A stretch of DNA of 64,000 nt from NCBI GenBank assembly GCA_900470805.1, contig UCCA01000045.1:52147-116146 (forward strand), read 5' to 3'. Both the position numbers and the translations under genes were made by a program. This DNA is from Hyphomicrobiales bacterium. Its GTDB lineage: Bacteria > Pseudomonadota > Alphaproteobacteria > Rhizobiales > Rhizobiaceae. The notes under the pieces were generated by a model that saw nothing but the letters and a program-made list of their open reading frames with translations, did no database searches and had not been told where the DNA came from. Shown here one piece after another: positions 1-8,402 of this stretch (the stretch's first letter is position 1; every line of letters starts with the position of its first letter).

Positions 1-481
1 AGAGCGCCAGCACAACAGCCGACATCAGCGCCAGATTGGACAGCGCGAACGCCAACGGATCGCTGGCTAGGTTGCCAAATGGCCGCGGAATGAAGCCGAT
101 GCCGAATGCACCGCCGGTCAACGGCTGCAGGTTGAGAACACAGAGCTGAACGGTAACGGCGACACCGAACGTCGCAATCGCAAGATAGTCCGAGCGCAGC
201 CGGATGGTGAGTGCACCGACGAGCCAGGCGGCAAGGCCGGCGACGAGCGCCCCCCCGATCCAGCCGACGGCGATCGGCAGATCGAAGCCGCCGACACGGC
301 CAGCTGCATCCGGCGTGGTCAAGAGGGCCGAGACGTATGCACCGATGGCGACGAAGGCGGCTATGCCGACGTTGAAAAGGCCGGTCTGGCCCCATTGAAC
401 GTTCAATCCAAGGCACATGATGGCGTAGGTCAGCGCCATGGTCAGGAAGAACGCGGCATAGGCGATCAGGTCGAGGCTCAT
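1..481 (-). CDS. livM: Branched-chain amino acid-type ABC transporter permease LivM (3' end outside window)
   Basis: This is the inner-membrane permease of a Liv/HAAT-type ABC importer. Only the first 160 or so residues are inside the window; the frame stays open to base 1. The translation opens MSLDLIAYAAFFLTMAL and continues with LGLNVQWGQTGLFNVG, the conserved LivM stretch (N-x-x-x-G-x-x-G-x-x-x-x-G) between hydrophobic segments. The ATG overlaps the livH stop as ATGA, so the two are translationally coupled. The order in the direction of transcription is livG-livF-livH-livM. The substrate cannot be read from the permease; the matching binding protein is probably the divergent gene at 5203-6462. 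Confidence 0.9.
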   Translation of the reverse strand, partial: MSLDLIAYAAFFLTMALTYAIMCLGLNVQWGQTGLFNVGIAAFVAIGAYVSALLTTPDAAGRVGGFDLPIAVGWIGGALVAGLAAWLVGALTIRLRSDYLAIATFGVAVTVQLCVLNLQPLTGGAFGIGFIPRPFGNLASDPLAFALSNLALMSAVVLAL

Positions 482-1389
482 GCCGCTCTCCCGAACAGGC
501 CGCGCGGGCGCAGCATGAGAACAGCAACGAGGATGACGAAGGACACAGCCGCACGCCATTCCGCTCCGACCAGCTGAACGGCCGCCGCCTCGGACAGGCC
601 GACAATCAGGCCGGCGATCATGGCACCCGGAACGCTGCCGATACCGCCGAGAATGGCGGCGGCGAACAACGGCAGCAGAAGGTCGTGGCCGAGATAGGGG
701 CGGATCTGCACCAGCAGGCCGGTCATGATGCCGGCGACGCACGCCAATGCCGCGCCGACGAACCAAACGACCCGGATCACCCGGCGGACATCGACGCCTG
801 CAATGCCGGCAAGCGCCGGGTTTTCGCTGACAGCGCGCATCGAGCGGCCGATATCGGTGCGGGTCATCAAAAGATGAATGGCAATCACAGCCACGATCGA
901 AACGCCGAGCGACAGCAGCTGATCCGGAGTCGCGCGCAGACCGCCGCCGATCTTGACCGCGATCTGCAGCGCCTTGGTGTAATAGGCGGGCTTGGAGGTG
1001 AATATGAACTCGAGCAGGCTGCGCAGCGCCAGCGAGGCACCGAAACTCGCCATCACGAGAATAATGACCGCGCCGCCGCGCGCCCTCAGGCGTCCGAACA
1101 GAACTGCATCCACAGCAAGCGCCAGAACGCCTGTCAGCACGATCGCAACGATGGCGGCAAGCGGCAGCGACCATCCGAACGAGAAGGGTCCGATCGGCTT
1201 TGTCAGCGACGTCGACAGCAGGCCGATAGCGGCACTGACGGCGAGTGCCAGATAGGCGCCCCACGACAGCAGTTCGCCATGGGCGAAATTGGCGAAGCGC
1301 AGAATCGAATAGGTCAGCGTGACGCCGATGGCGCCAAGGCCGATCATCGCGCCGGCAATCAGTCCGTCCATCAGGAACTGCGGGTTCAT
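478..1389 (-). CDS. livH: Branched-chain amino acid-type ABC transporter permease LivH
   Basis: This is a 303-residue inner-membrane permease and the partner of LivM. It begins MNPQFLMDGLIAGAMIGLGAIGVTLTYSILRFANFAHGEL, where the FANFAHGE motif is the LivH hallmark, and it has about eight hydrophobic segments. Near residues 200-215 is the cytoplasmic loop (RAVSENPALAGIAGVDVRRV) expected to contact the ATPases. The length is normal for the family. The start overlaps the end of livF by four bases (ATGA), as does its own stop with livM. The family moves branched-chain amino acids, but relatives also import other amino acids, amides and urea. Confidence 0.93.
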   Translation of the reverse strand: MNPQFLMDGLIAGAMIGLGAIGVTLTYSILRFANFAHGELLSWGAYLALAVSAAIGLLSTSLTKPIGPFSFGWSLPLAAIVAIVLTGVLALAVDAVLFGRLRARGGAVIILVMASFGASLALRSLLEFIFTSKPAYYTKALQIAVKIGGGLRATPDQLLSLGVSIVAVIAIHLLMTRTDIGRSMRAVSENPALAGIAGVDVRRVIRVVWFVGAALACVAGIMTGLLVQIRPYLGHDLLLPLFAAAILGGIGSVPGAMIAGLIVGLSEAAAVQLVGAEWRAAVSFVILVAVLMLRPRGLFGRAA

Positions 1390-2129
1390 GGATGCTCCGC
1401 CGCGTGGGGCTGGCTGGTGCCCAGATAGAGTTTGGCAATCAGCGGATCACCGAGAAGAGAGGACGCTTCGCCCTCATGGCGGATCTGGCCTTCGACCAGA
1501 ATGACGGCGCGGCTGGCGATGGCCAGTGCCGCCTTGACGTTCTGCTCGACCAGAACAACGGTCACGCCGTCGGCATTGATTGTCTTCAGCATCGCAAACA
1601 CCTCGGCGACGATCTTCGGCGACAGGCCCGCCGATGGCTCGTCGAGGATCAGTACCGGCGGATCGACGATCAGCGCGCGGGCGACCGCAAGCATCTGCCG
1701 CTGTCCGCCGGAGAGCGCGCCGGCCAGCCGCGACGGCTTTGTCGCAAGATCAGGAAACCGCGCGTAGAGCGCGGCGATCTTGTTAGCCCGTTCAGATTTC
1801 GGCAGCACGGCGGCGGCAAGCTGCAGGTTTTCGTGGATGGTCAGCGTGGCGAAAATGTTTTCCGTCTGCGGTACGAAGGCGAGGCCCTCAGCGATTTTCC
1901 GATGCGTGGGAACGCGGGTTATGTCGCGCTCGTCAAGCAAGACGCTGCCGGAATGAATTGGAACGACGCCGGCGATCGCCTTGACCAGCGTCGATTTGCC
2001 TGCTCCGTTCGGGCCGAGCAGCACCAGCAGCTCGCCCTTGGCGACGGTGAGGTTCACGCCGCGCACGATCGGTAGATCCGGCTCGTAGCCGGCCACGAGC
2101 GCCTGCGTCCGCAGGGCAGGGGCGGTCAT
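1386..2129 (-). CDS. livF: Liv-type ABC transporter ATP-binding protein LivF
   Basis: This is a 247-residue cytoplasmic ATPase that powers the LivHM permease. It shows Walker A GPNGAGKST, the signature LSGGQRQMLAVARAL, Walker B VLILDEPSAGLSPK and a switch His-equivalent region VVLVEQNV typical of LivF. The frame is open further upstream, but the start at 2129 (MTAPALRTQALVAGY) is preferred. It gives the normal LivF length and overlaps the livG stop in the same ATGA arrangement used through the operon. The longer version would add a 36-residue low-homology tail from inside livG. Confidence 0.92.
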   Translation of the reverse strand: MTAPALRTQALVAGYEPDLPIVRGVNLTVAKGELLVLLGPNGAGKSTLVKAIAGVVPIHSGSVLLDERDITRVPTHRKIAEGLAFVPQTENIFATLTIHENLQLAAAVLPKSERANKIAALYARFPDLATKPSRLAGALSGGQRQMLAVARALIVDPPVLILDEPSAGLSPKIVAEVFAMLKTINADGVTVVLVEQNVKAALAIASRAVILVEGQIRHEGEASSLLGDPLIAKLYLGTSQPHAAEHP

Positions 2130-2935
2130 GCCAGGGCCCCGAGATAGGCCTCGATCACATCGGGATTGGATGCGACTTCGGAGGGCGTGCCTTCGGCCAG
2201 TGGCTTTCCAAGCGCCATGGCGACAACGCGCGAGCACAGCCGCGAGACCATGTCCATGTTGTGTTCGATCAGCAGGATCGACTTGCCTTGCGCGTTGAGA
2301 TCGAGAACGCGGTCCATGATTGTCTCGAGCAGCGCGGGGTTGACGCCGGCCGCCGGCTCATCGAGCAGGATAGCCTGCGGATCGGCCATCAGGATACGCG
2401 CCAGTTCGAGCAGCTTGCGCTGACCGCCTGACAACACCCGAGCCGGTTGCGTTTCCAGTCCCGACAATGTCACGAACTCCAGCAGCGTCCGCGCCTTGTC
2501 GATCGCGGCCTTCTCCTGTCGCCTGACATGGCCCGGACGCAGGAAGTTGGCAAGCAGACGTTCGCCGTCCTGTGCCTGAGCGCCGGCAAGCACGTTTTCG
2601 AGTACGCTCATCTCGAGGAACGGCTTGGGGATCTGGAACGTCCGGCCGACGCCGCGGCCGATCCGTCGCTCCGGGCTTTCCTGCGACACATCACGGCCGC
2701 CGATCCAGATCTCACCGGATGTCGGCTTCAGGCTGCCGGCGATCAGATTGAACAATGTCGTCTTGCCTGCGCCGTTCGGCCCAATCAGTCCGACCATTTC
2801 GCCGGTCGCCAATTGTAAAGACATGCCCGCGACGGCCGTATTGCCGTCGAAACGCTTCACCAGGTCGCGTGCATCGATCACGGCCTGTGCGGACCGCGAG
2901 GTGCTCAATGCGGCGTCTGGCACGGGAGAGGGCAT
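2126..2935 (-). CDS. livG: Liv-type ABC transporter ATP-binding protein LivG
   Basis: This is a 269-residue cytoplasmic ATPase and the first gene of the livG-F-H-M operon. Walker A is GPNGAGKTT, the signature is LSGGQRKLLELARIL and Walker B is AILLDEPAAGVNP. It also has the LivG-type VGRTFQIPKPF Q-loop region and LLIEHNMDMV. No strong ribosome site is visible before the ATG at 2935. A GTG about 18 codons downstream (before IDARDLVKRF) is an alternative start closer to the conserved domain. The gene diverges from the gntR operon across a short intergenic region that carries a 12-bp palindrome. Confidence 0.92.
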   Translation of the reverse strand: MPSPVPDAALSTSRSAQAVIDARDLVKRFDGNTAVAGMSLQLATGEMVGLIGPNGAGKTTLFNLIAGSLKPTSGEIWIGGRDVSQESPERRIGRGVGRTFQIPKPFLEMSVLENVLAGAQAQDGERLLANFLRPGHVRRQEKAAIDKARTLLEFVTLSGLETQPARVLSGGQRKLLELARILMADPQAILLDEPAAGVNPALLETIMDRVLDLNAQGKSILLIEHNMDMVSRLCSRVVAMALGKPLAEGTPSEVASNPDVIEAYLGALA

Positions 2936-2968
2936 GGATAAAAGAAGGCTCTTGATTTGATTGGTGAT

Positions 2969-2980
2969 GTTTGATCAAAC
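2969..2980. promoter_or_regulatory. Perfect 12-bp palindrome, candidate GntR operator
   Basis: GTTTGATCAAAC reads the same on both strands. It lies between livG (minus) and the gntR-led operon (plus). Two further TTGAT-like words (CTTGATTTGATTGG) sit just to its left. FCD-type GntR regulators usually bind short palindromes in their own divergent promoter, so the position fits autoregulation plus control of the transporter. If gntR really starts at one of the earlier in-frame codons (2961-2967), the site would lie inside its coding region, which argues for the downstream start at 3036. Confidence 0.45.
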
Positions 2981-3035
2981 TTCACTGCATGAAGAAATGC
3001 AACCGAAAAAAGCGACAGCGGGTGGAGCGGATCGG

Positions 3036-3800
3036 ATGGTAGGGCAGGCGCGGAAAACGTCGGAGGCCGGCACAAGCGGTCATGATCGCGACGATGCCCT
3101 GTCGCCGGTCGGTCGCGAGACGTTGCAGGACCGCGTCTATGCCCAGCTTCGCAATTCTTTGATCAACGGCGTGTTTGACGCCGGCGATGTGTTACGCATC
3201 GTCGATCTCGCCGACCGGCTGCAGACCAGCACGATGCCTGTGCGCGAGGCGCTCGGCAGGCTCGTTTCGGAGCAAGCGCTGGAATCGCTGCCGAACCGGT
3301 CCGTGCGCGTGCCGCTGATCACCCGCGAACGCCTCGACGATCTCGCCCGTGCCCGCATCCTGATCGAGGGGCAGATGGTGGCGCTGGCCTTGCCCAACCT
3401 GACGAACGAGGATTTCGGGGTACTGAAGCAGATCAATGTCGATTGCGACTTGGCCTTCGAGCAGCACGGCAAGGATATCGGCCATGTCACCTCGGCGCTG
3501 AACCAGCGCTTCCATTTCCATATCTATCATGCGGCGTGCTCGCAGGTCCTGATCCCGATCGTCGAAAGCCTGTGGCTGCAATCCGGTGCCATCATCCGCA
3601 AGGCCGCGCACATCCATGACGAGCAGGGAGGCCTGGCGGCGACGAACCATCACTGGGCGCTGATCGATGCACTGGAACGGCGCGATGCGGAAGCGGCGGT
3701 GCAGTCGCTGTCCAACGACATCAGCCGTTCCTTCGATCTTATCCGCGGCCGGCTGGATGTTGGGGCTGACAGCGCGGCGGAGGGCGTCGATCATGGCTGA
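3036..3800 (+). CDS. GntR family regulator, FCD (FadR) subfamily
   Basis: This is a DNA-binding ligand-responsive regulator of 254 residues. The N-terminal winged helix is seen in LQDRVYAQLRNSLINGVFDAGDVL...TMPVREALGRLVSEQAL. The C-terminal all-helical FCD domain carries candidate metal/ligand positions in ARILIEGQMVALAL, NQRFHFHIYHAACS and NHHWALIDAL. Earlier in-frame starts exist (TTG 2961, ATG 2967, ATG 2997), but only the ATG at 3036 has a good ribosome site, GGAG eight bases upstream. It heads an operon with the TIGR04076, reductase and binding-protein genes and overlaps the next gene by eight bases. It probably senses the transported or oxidised compound. Confidence 0.88.
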   Translation: MVGQARKTSEAGTSGHDRDDALSPVGRETLQDRVYAQLRNSLINGVFDAGDVLRIVDLADRLQTSTMPVREALGRLVSEQALESLPNRSVRVPLITRERLDDLARARILIEGQMVALALPNLTNEDFGVLKQINVDCDLAFEQHGKDIGHVTSALNQRFHFHIYHAACSQVLIPIVESLWLQSGAIIRKAAHIHDEQGGLAATNHHWALIDALERRDAEAAVQSLSNDISRSFDLIRGRLDVGADSAAEGVDHG

Positions 3801-4143
3801 GCGTGTCGATGATGGTTTCGATTTGTTCGACCTGCGCGTCGATGTGATTATCCCCGAAGGCGGTGTCGTCTATTGCGGCGCCAAGCCCGGCGATCATTTT
3901 GAACTGCATGGCGAGATGCTGCACCTGCCGCCGGGGCAGGGCATCTCCATCTACTCGCTTTCGTCTGTCCTGCCGCTTCTGGCCGCCAAGCAGCGGCGGA
4001 CGCACCGCAACGACTGGATGACGACGGATGCCGACATTGCCTGCCCGGACCCCAATTGCTCGACACGGCTCAGGATCACCCGCACGGGTGTGCGCCGGTT
4101 CAGCCATGCCGCGACGACAGCGGTTCCCTTGATAGACGAATAG
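3793..4143 (+). CDS. TIGR04076-like small cysteine protein
   Basis: This is a 116-residue protein of unknown biochemical role. The body VIIPEGGVVYCGAKPGDHFELHGEMLHLPPGQGISIYSLSSVLPLL followed by CPDPNCSTRLRITR resembles the TIGR04076 family. That family has a conserved Cys and Gly-Asp near the N-terminus and a C-terminal Cys-Pro-Asp-Pro segment. The start at 3793 (MAERVDDGFDLF) is inside the end of gntR (8-base overlap), which suggests coupling. The position between a regulator and an aldo/keto reductase suggests an accessory role in metabolism of the transported substrate. This is inference; no catalytic function is established for the family that I know of. Confidence 0.75.
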   Translation: MAERVDDGFDLFDLRVDVIIPEGGVVYCGAKPGDHFELHGEMLHLPPGQGISIYSLSSVLPLLAAKQRRTHRNDWMTTDADIACPDPNCSTRLRITRTGVRRFSHAATTAVPLIDE

Positions 4144-4153
4144 GCCTGACGAC

Positions 4154-5206
4154 ATGCAACGCATCACCATCGCCCCCGATTACGAGATCTCCCGCGTCAT
4201 TCGCGGTGGCTGGCAGCTGGCGGGCGGACACGGCGCGATCGATGCCGACAAGGCCGTCGATGACATGATCGCCTTCGCCGACGCTGGTATCACCACTTTC
4301 GATTGCGCCGATATCTATACGGGCGTCGAGGAACTGATTGGGCGTTTCCGGCTGGCTTACAGGAATCTGCGCGGCGAGGAGGCGCTGGCGCGCATCCGTG
4401 TGCATACCAAGTTCGTGCCCGATCTCACCGTGCTGCCTGTCATCAGCAAGGCCTATGTCGAAAGCGTCATCGACACCTCCTGCAAGCGGCTCAATCTCGA
4501 TTGCCTTGATCTCGTGCAATTCCATTGGTGGGCGTATGATATTCCCGGCTGGCTGGAGACAGCGGGCTGGTTGAAGGAACTGCATGACGCCGGCAAGATC
4601 GACAAGATCAGTGGCACCAATTTCGACACGGATCATATCGAAGCGATCATCGGCGCAGGCGTGCCCTTCACCTCGCTGCAGCTGCAGTATTCTCTGCTCG
4701 ACCGGCGCCCGGAAAAACGGATGGTCCAGCTGGCTGCCGACAAGAATTTCGCGCTGTTTTGCTACGGTACGGTGGCCGGCGGCTTTCTCGGCGATCGCTG
4801 GCTCGGCCAGCCGGAGCCGAAGCATCCACTCGAAAACCGTTCGCTCACCAAATACAAGTTGATCATCGACGATTTCGGCGGCTGGGACCTGTTTCAGGCG
4901 CTGCTCTTGACGCTTCGAAAAATCGCCGACCGGCACGATGTGGATATCGCCACTGTGGCCAGCGCGGCGATGCTGACGAAGCCAGGCGTTGCGGCGGTCA
5001 TCGTCGGCGCTCGCAACCGCGATCACCTGCCGTCCAATCTCGCCATCGCCGATATAAGGCTCACGCAAACCGATCAGGCGGACATCAACGCGATCCTGTC
5101 GCAGGCGCATCCGCTTGATGGCGACGTCTATACGCTGGAGCGGGACCGGGAAGGCCGCCACGGCAGCATCATGAAGTACAATCTCAACAAAGGGGAACAA
5201 CAATGA
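4154..5206 (+). CDS. Aldo/keto reductase family oxidoreductase
   Basis: This is a 350-residue TIM-barrel NAD(P)H-dependent oxidoreductase, cytoplasmic. The AKR tetrad is visible as Asp50 and Tyr55 in FDCADIY, Lys86 in VHTKFVPD and His124 in LVQFHWW. The late stretch AAVIVGARNRDHL matches the cofactor-binding segment near the C-terminus. It probably reduces or oxidises a carbonyl/alcohol group of the compound imported by the neighbouring Liv-type transporter. Its stop codon overlaps the start of the binding protein gene (ATGA), so synthesis of enzyme and binding protein is coupled. The substrate is unknown. Confidence 0.9.
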   Translation: MQRITIAPDYEISRVIRGGWQLAGGHGAIDADKAVDDMIAFADAGITTFDCADIYTGVEELIGRFRLAYRNLRGEEALARIRVHTKFVPDLTVLPVISKAYVESVIDTSCKRLNLDCLDLVQFHWWAYDIPGWLETAGWLKELHDAGKIDKISGTNFDTDHIEAIIGAGVPFTSLQLQYSLLDRRPEKRMVQLAADKNFALFCYGTVAGGFLGDRWLGQPEPKHPLENRSLTKYKLIIDDFGGWDLFQALLLTLRKIADRHDVDIATVASAAMLTKPGVAAVIVGARNRDHLPSNLAIADIRLTQTDQADINAILSQAHPLDGDVYTLERDREGRHGSIMKYNLNKGEQQ

Positions 5207-6462
5207 GATCGACATTTCTGCTTTCCGCCATGGTCGCGGCACTTGCGGCATCCACGGCGCCGACCTTCGCCGCCGACTGCGACATCACCGTCGGCCTTGT
5301 CATGGAGCTGACAGGCCCGGCCGGCGAATATGGCCAGGCTGGTGCCAAGTCCGTCGAGATGGCGTTCCGCGATTTCAACGATGCCGGCGGTGTCAACGGT
5401 TGCAAGGTGGTCGCCGACACACGCGACAGCCAGAGCCAGGGTAATGTCGCCGTCGACCAGGCGACACAACTCGTCAACATCAAGAAGGTGCCGGTCATTA
5501 TCGGCGGCATCATCTCGTCGGTCTCGATCCCGATCCTGACCTCGGTCACGGCGCCGGCCGGCGTCGTGCAGGTCTCGCCGGCCTCGTCCTCGCCGACGCT
5601 AACCGAACTCGGCCGCACCGGCAAGACCAATGGCGTGTTCTTCCGCACCATCACGTCTGACGCGCTGCAGGGTACCGCCGCTGCCAAGTACGCGATCGAT
5701 CAGGGTCTGAAGAAGATCGCCATCATCAACGTCAACAACGACTTCGGCGTCAACATGGTGCGTGAATTCGAAACGGCTTACAAGAAACTTGGCGGCACGA
5801 TTACATCGACCACGCCCTACAACGAGAAGCAGTCCAGCTATGCCTCGGAAGCCAGCGCCGCTATGGCTGGCGATCCCGAGGCGCTCTATCTCGTCAGCAC
5901 GCCCGTCGATGGCGCCACGATCGCCCGCGCCTGGGTTTCCGGCGGCGGCCCTGCAAAGTTTCTGCTCAACGACGGCATGAACTCCAAGGACTTCATCGAG
6001 AGCGTCGGTGCGCAGTATCTGGAAAATGCCTATGGCACGTCGTCCGGCACCAGCCCGACTGCATCGACGGAATACTTTAACAGCAACTACGAGGCCTTCT
6101 CTGGAGGGATTTCACCGTCCGCTCCGGCAGCCGACCGCTCCTACGATGCCGGCGCGATCGTTGCGCTGGCGATTGCCAAGGCCGGAAAATCGGATGCCGC
6201 CGCCATCAAAGCCGCCATGCCCGAGGTTGTCGCCGAAGGCGGCACGCCAATTCATGCCGGCAAGGGGGAGTTCGCCAAGGCCCTGCAGCTGATCAAGGAT
6301 GGTAAGCCGGTGAAATACGAAGGTGTGATCGGTCCGGTCAGTTTCGACCAGTACGGCGATATCACTGGTCCTTTCCGTCTTTGGAAGATCACCAACGGTG
6401 AAGTGACGACGGTCGGTGAGCTCAGCGCCGACGAGGTCGGTAAGATCAAGGCGGGGAAGTAA
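5203..6462 (+). CDS. Liv-type periplasmic substrate-binding protein (Peripla_BP_6)
   Basis: This is a 419-residue periplasmic binding protein. A signal peptide (MRSTFLLSAMVAALAASTAPTFA) precedes DCDITVGLVMELTGPAGEYGQAGAKSVEMAF, the typical LivJ/LivK-type opening. The middle domain contains the VNNDFGVNMVREFE and YLVSTPVDGATIARAW stretches of the two-lobed fold. GGGGA lies five bases before the ATG. It is the last gene of the gntR operon and diverges from livGFHM, so a complete importer is made from two operons. The family includes binders of branched-chain amino acids, amides, aromatic acids and urea; the ligand here is open. Confidence 0.92.
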   Translation: MRSTFLLSAMVAALAASTAPTFAADCDITVGLVMELTGPAGEYGQAGAKSVEMAFRDFNDAGGVNGCKVVADTRDSQSQGNVAVDQATQLVNIKKVPVIIGGIISSVSIPILTSVTAPAGVVQVSPASSSPTLTELGRTGKTNGVFFRTITSDALQGTAAAKYAIDQGLKKIAIINVNNDFGVNMVREFETAYKKLGGTITSTTPYNEKQSSYASEASAAMAGDPEALYLVSTPVDGATIARAWVSGGGPAKFLLNDGMNSKDFIESVGAQYLENAYGTSSGTSPTASTEYFNSNYEAFSGGISPSAPAADRSYDAGAIVALAIAKAGKSDAAAIKAAMPEVVAEGGTPIHAGKGEFAKALQLIKDGKPVKYEGVIGPVSFDQYGDITGPFRLWKITNGEVTTVGELSADEVGKIKAGK

Positions 6463-6468
6463 CCGGCG

Positions 6469-6502
6469 GCATTGCATGGGAGCACATGCTTCCATGCAAT
6501 GC
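6469..6502. terminator. 11-bp inverted repeat between convergent genes
   Basis: GCATTGCATGG (6469-6479) is perfectly complementary to CCATGCAATGC (6492-6502) with a 12-base loop. It lies six bases after the binding-protein stop and before the convergent cyclase gene. There is no clear T-run on either side, so it may be a weak or Rho-assisted terminator, or an mRNA 3' stabiliser. Confidence 0.45.
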
Positions 6503-6553
6503 TTGGCGACAGCGCCAATTCGACCACCCAAAAGGTACGGCGTTTGGCGCGAG

Positions 6554-7804
6554 CTACCTGAAGGCCACTTCGAGATTCTGCCGATCCTGTGCGATTATCT
6601 TGCACTGGGTTTCAAACCCTTCACCCTTTATCGCCAGCACGAATTCGGGCGGTATGCCTGCCGAATTGGAAACCGTGATGCCAGCGCTGTCGGCGCCGAG
6701 CGATTTGATCGTGCAGTCGATGGTCGAGCGTCGGTCGTTGAACATGATGGAGCCCGCCTTTAGTACGCGGCGCCGGGCGCCGGTCGAATGATCGCCAGGC
6801 ATCGAGCTCCAGGATACGCAGCGGTCGCGACCGTTCTGCTTCGCGTGGTACATGGCGGCATCCGCCTGCGCCAGCAGGGTTTCGATATCCTTGCTGACGA
6901 TCGAGAGCGCGGAGATGCCGAGGCTTGCCGTGACAGCAAGCGCCGCCCGGTCGCCCCTGACCAGCTGCGCGGAGATCGCAGCTCTTATCTTCTCGGCGAC
7001 GACGATCGCTTCTTCCCGGGATGTATGGGCAAGAATGATGGCGAATTCCTCGCCACCAAGACGGCCAAACAGATCGCCGGCGCGCAGGATGGCTCTGCAG
7101 GTCGCCGACACGGCTTTCAGCACTTCGTCGCCGGTCGCGTGTCCGTGCGTGTCGTTGACGGACTTGAAGTGATCGATGTCGAGAACGATGCAGGCCAGAT
7201 TGTGCTGATGGCGCAGGGCCAGCGAGATCAGCTGATCCGCCTCCTGCTTGAAAGCCCGGCGTGTCAAGCCTTCGGTCAAGCTGTCGGTGGCTGCCGATTG
7301 CAGCAGCTCGATTCGATCCATGGTGGCGCCGGCCAGCTCAGCCAGAATCGTGCGGTCTTTTGGCGTGAACGCCTTCGGTTGCCGGTCGATCGCGCATACG
7401 GTGCCGATCGTGTGGCCATCGCGCGTCTTCAGAGGGAAGCCGGCATAGAACCGAATATGGCTTTCTCCGGTGACGGCGGGATGCTGAGCGAACAGAGGGT
7501 TCTTGGTCGCGTCGGCGATGACAAGCGGTTCTTCGAGGTCAATGACATAGCGGCAGAAGCTATCCTCGCGGGGAACCTCGTCGGCGCCGAGGCCGGAACA
7601 CGCCTTGTACCATTGGCGATGCGCATCGATCAGCGAAACGAGACCGATTTCGATCGAGAATATTTCCTTGATGAGCCTGACGATCCGCTCGAAGCCTTCG
7701 TCTCGCGGTGTGTCGAGAAGGTCCAGCTGCTCAAGGGCTGTCAGCCGATCGGCCTCGCGCTTTTCCGCGTCGGTTGCCGACTTACCGAATACCCTAACGA
7801 CCAT
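6554..7804 (-). CDS. GAF-GGDEF diguanylate cyclase with PilZ-like C-terminus
   Basis: This is a 416-residue cytoplasmic signalling protein that should make cyclic di-GMP. A GAF-type sensor covers roughly residues 20-165 (DEGFERIVRLIKEIFSIEIGLVSLID, FYAGFPLKT). A GGDEF domain carries GGEEF at about 250-254 and an inhibitory-site RxxD (RAGD) six residues before it. The last 55 or so residues (RRRVLKAGSIMFND...IDCTIKSLG...GITV...FVLAI) look like a degenerate PilZ domain that lacks the usual D/NxSxxG. The start at 7804 has AGGGAAGG seven bases upstream; a longer frame reaches 7933 but adds unrelated sequence. It stands alone. Confidence 0.88.
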   Translation of the reverse strand: MVVRVFGKSATDAEKREADRLTALEQLDLLDTPRDEGFERIVRLIKEIFSIEIGLVSLIDAHRQWYKACSGLGADEVPREDSFCRYVIDLEEPLVIADATKNPLFAQHPAVTGESHIRFYAGFPLKTRDGHTIGTVCAIDRQPKAFTPKDRTILAELAGATMDRIELLQSAATDSLTEGLTRRAFKQEADQLISLALRHQHNLACIVLDIDHFKSVNDTHGHATGDEVLKAVSATCRAILRAGDLFGRLGGEEFAIILAHTSREEAIVVAEKIRAAISAQLVRGDRAALAVTASLGISALSIVSKDIETLLAQADAAMYHAKQNGRDRCVSWSSMPGDHSTGARRRVLKAGSIMFNDRRSTIDCTIKSLGADSAGITVSNSAGIPPEFVLAIKGEGFETQCKIIAQDRQNLEVAFR

Positions 7805-8037
7805 ATCTGCCTTCCCTCTCACACTGATGAGATGACAAGGGGTCGCATATATTGATGAAGAAATAAAATATCTTGGGCCGTTTAAGGTGGGTTGTCCGCC
7901 ACTCTTTGAAAGGCCGCGAGAGAAAATATGCAACCTTCAGCCCGGAAGTCCCTTTTCAGGGACGTTCCGAGGTTATGGCGCGCATCAAACGAGGCGACCG
8001 GCCGACAGCGACGTCAAGCCTTCGGCCGCCTCCTGAA

Positions 8038-8325
8038 TCACTTGTTCTTCAGCAGCCAGATCTTGCCAGCCATGGTGATGCCATGACCGCTCTCGTCGGC
8101 AGCAGCGCTACCATCGATCGGCTGAAGGAAGCCGAGTTCGCGCAGTTCGACAAGCGTCGTCGTGGTCAGAAACTTGATCTTCTGCGGGCGCTCGCGAAAG
8201 CGATCGGTCTTGGCGTAGGTGACCACGGCATTCAGGTGCGTCCACTTCTTGGCTTCGGCGGGAAATACATCGCCGTCCATTGCGAGCTTCAGTCCCCTGA
8301 TCTGGGTCGGTGTGAGTTCAATCAT
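8038..8325 (-). CDS. Conserved hypothetical protein, 95 aa
   Basis: I do not recognise the family. The product is a small soluble protein of 95 residues with no signal peptide or membrane segment: MIELTPTQIRGLKLAMDG at the start, a central TTTTLVELRELGFLQPI, and GITMAGKIWLLKNK at the end. The pattern of a helix, a leucine-rich turn and a final beta-like strand resembles a small winged-helix-like fold, but that is a guess. It is a single-gene unit between the cyclase and the desaturase, read in the same direction as both. Confidence 0.6.
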   Translation of the reverse strand: MIELTPTQIRGLKLAMDGDVFPAEAKKWTHLNAVVTYAKTDRFRERPQKIKFLTTTTLVELRELGFLQPIDGSAAADESGHGITMAGKIWLLKNK

Positions 8326-8402
8326 CGTGGGTATCTAGTCCTTGGAACGTGAAAGTTCGGCTGTGTCGCAGCCGTTATTGGCGCTGGCGCTCTCGCCAGC
8401 AG

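Noticed and set aside
4100..5251. Open frame of 383 codons antisense to the aldo/keto reductase
   Set aside because: The sense strand has the AKR catalytic tetrad and operon overlaps; the antisense product has no recognisable domain.
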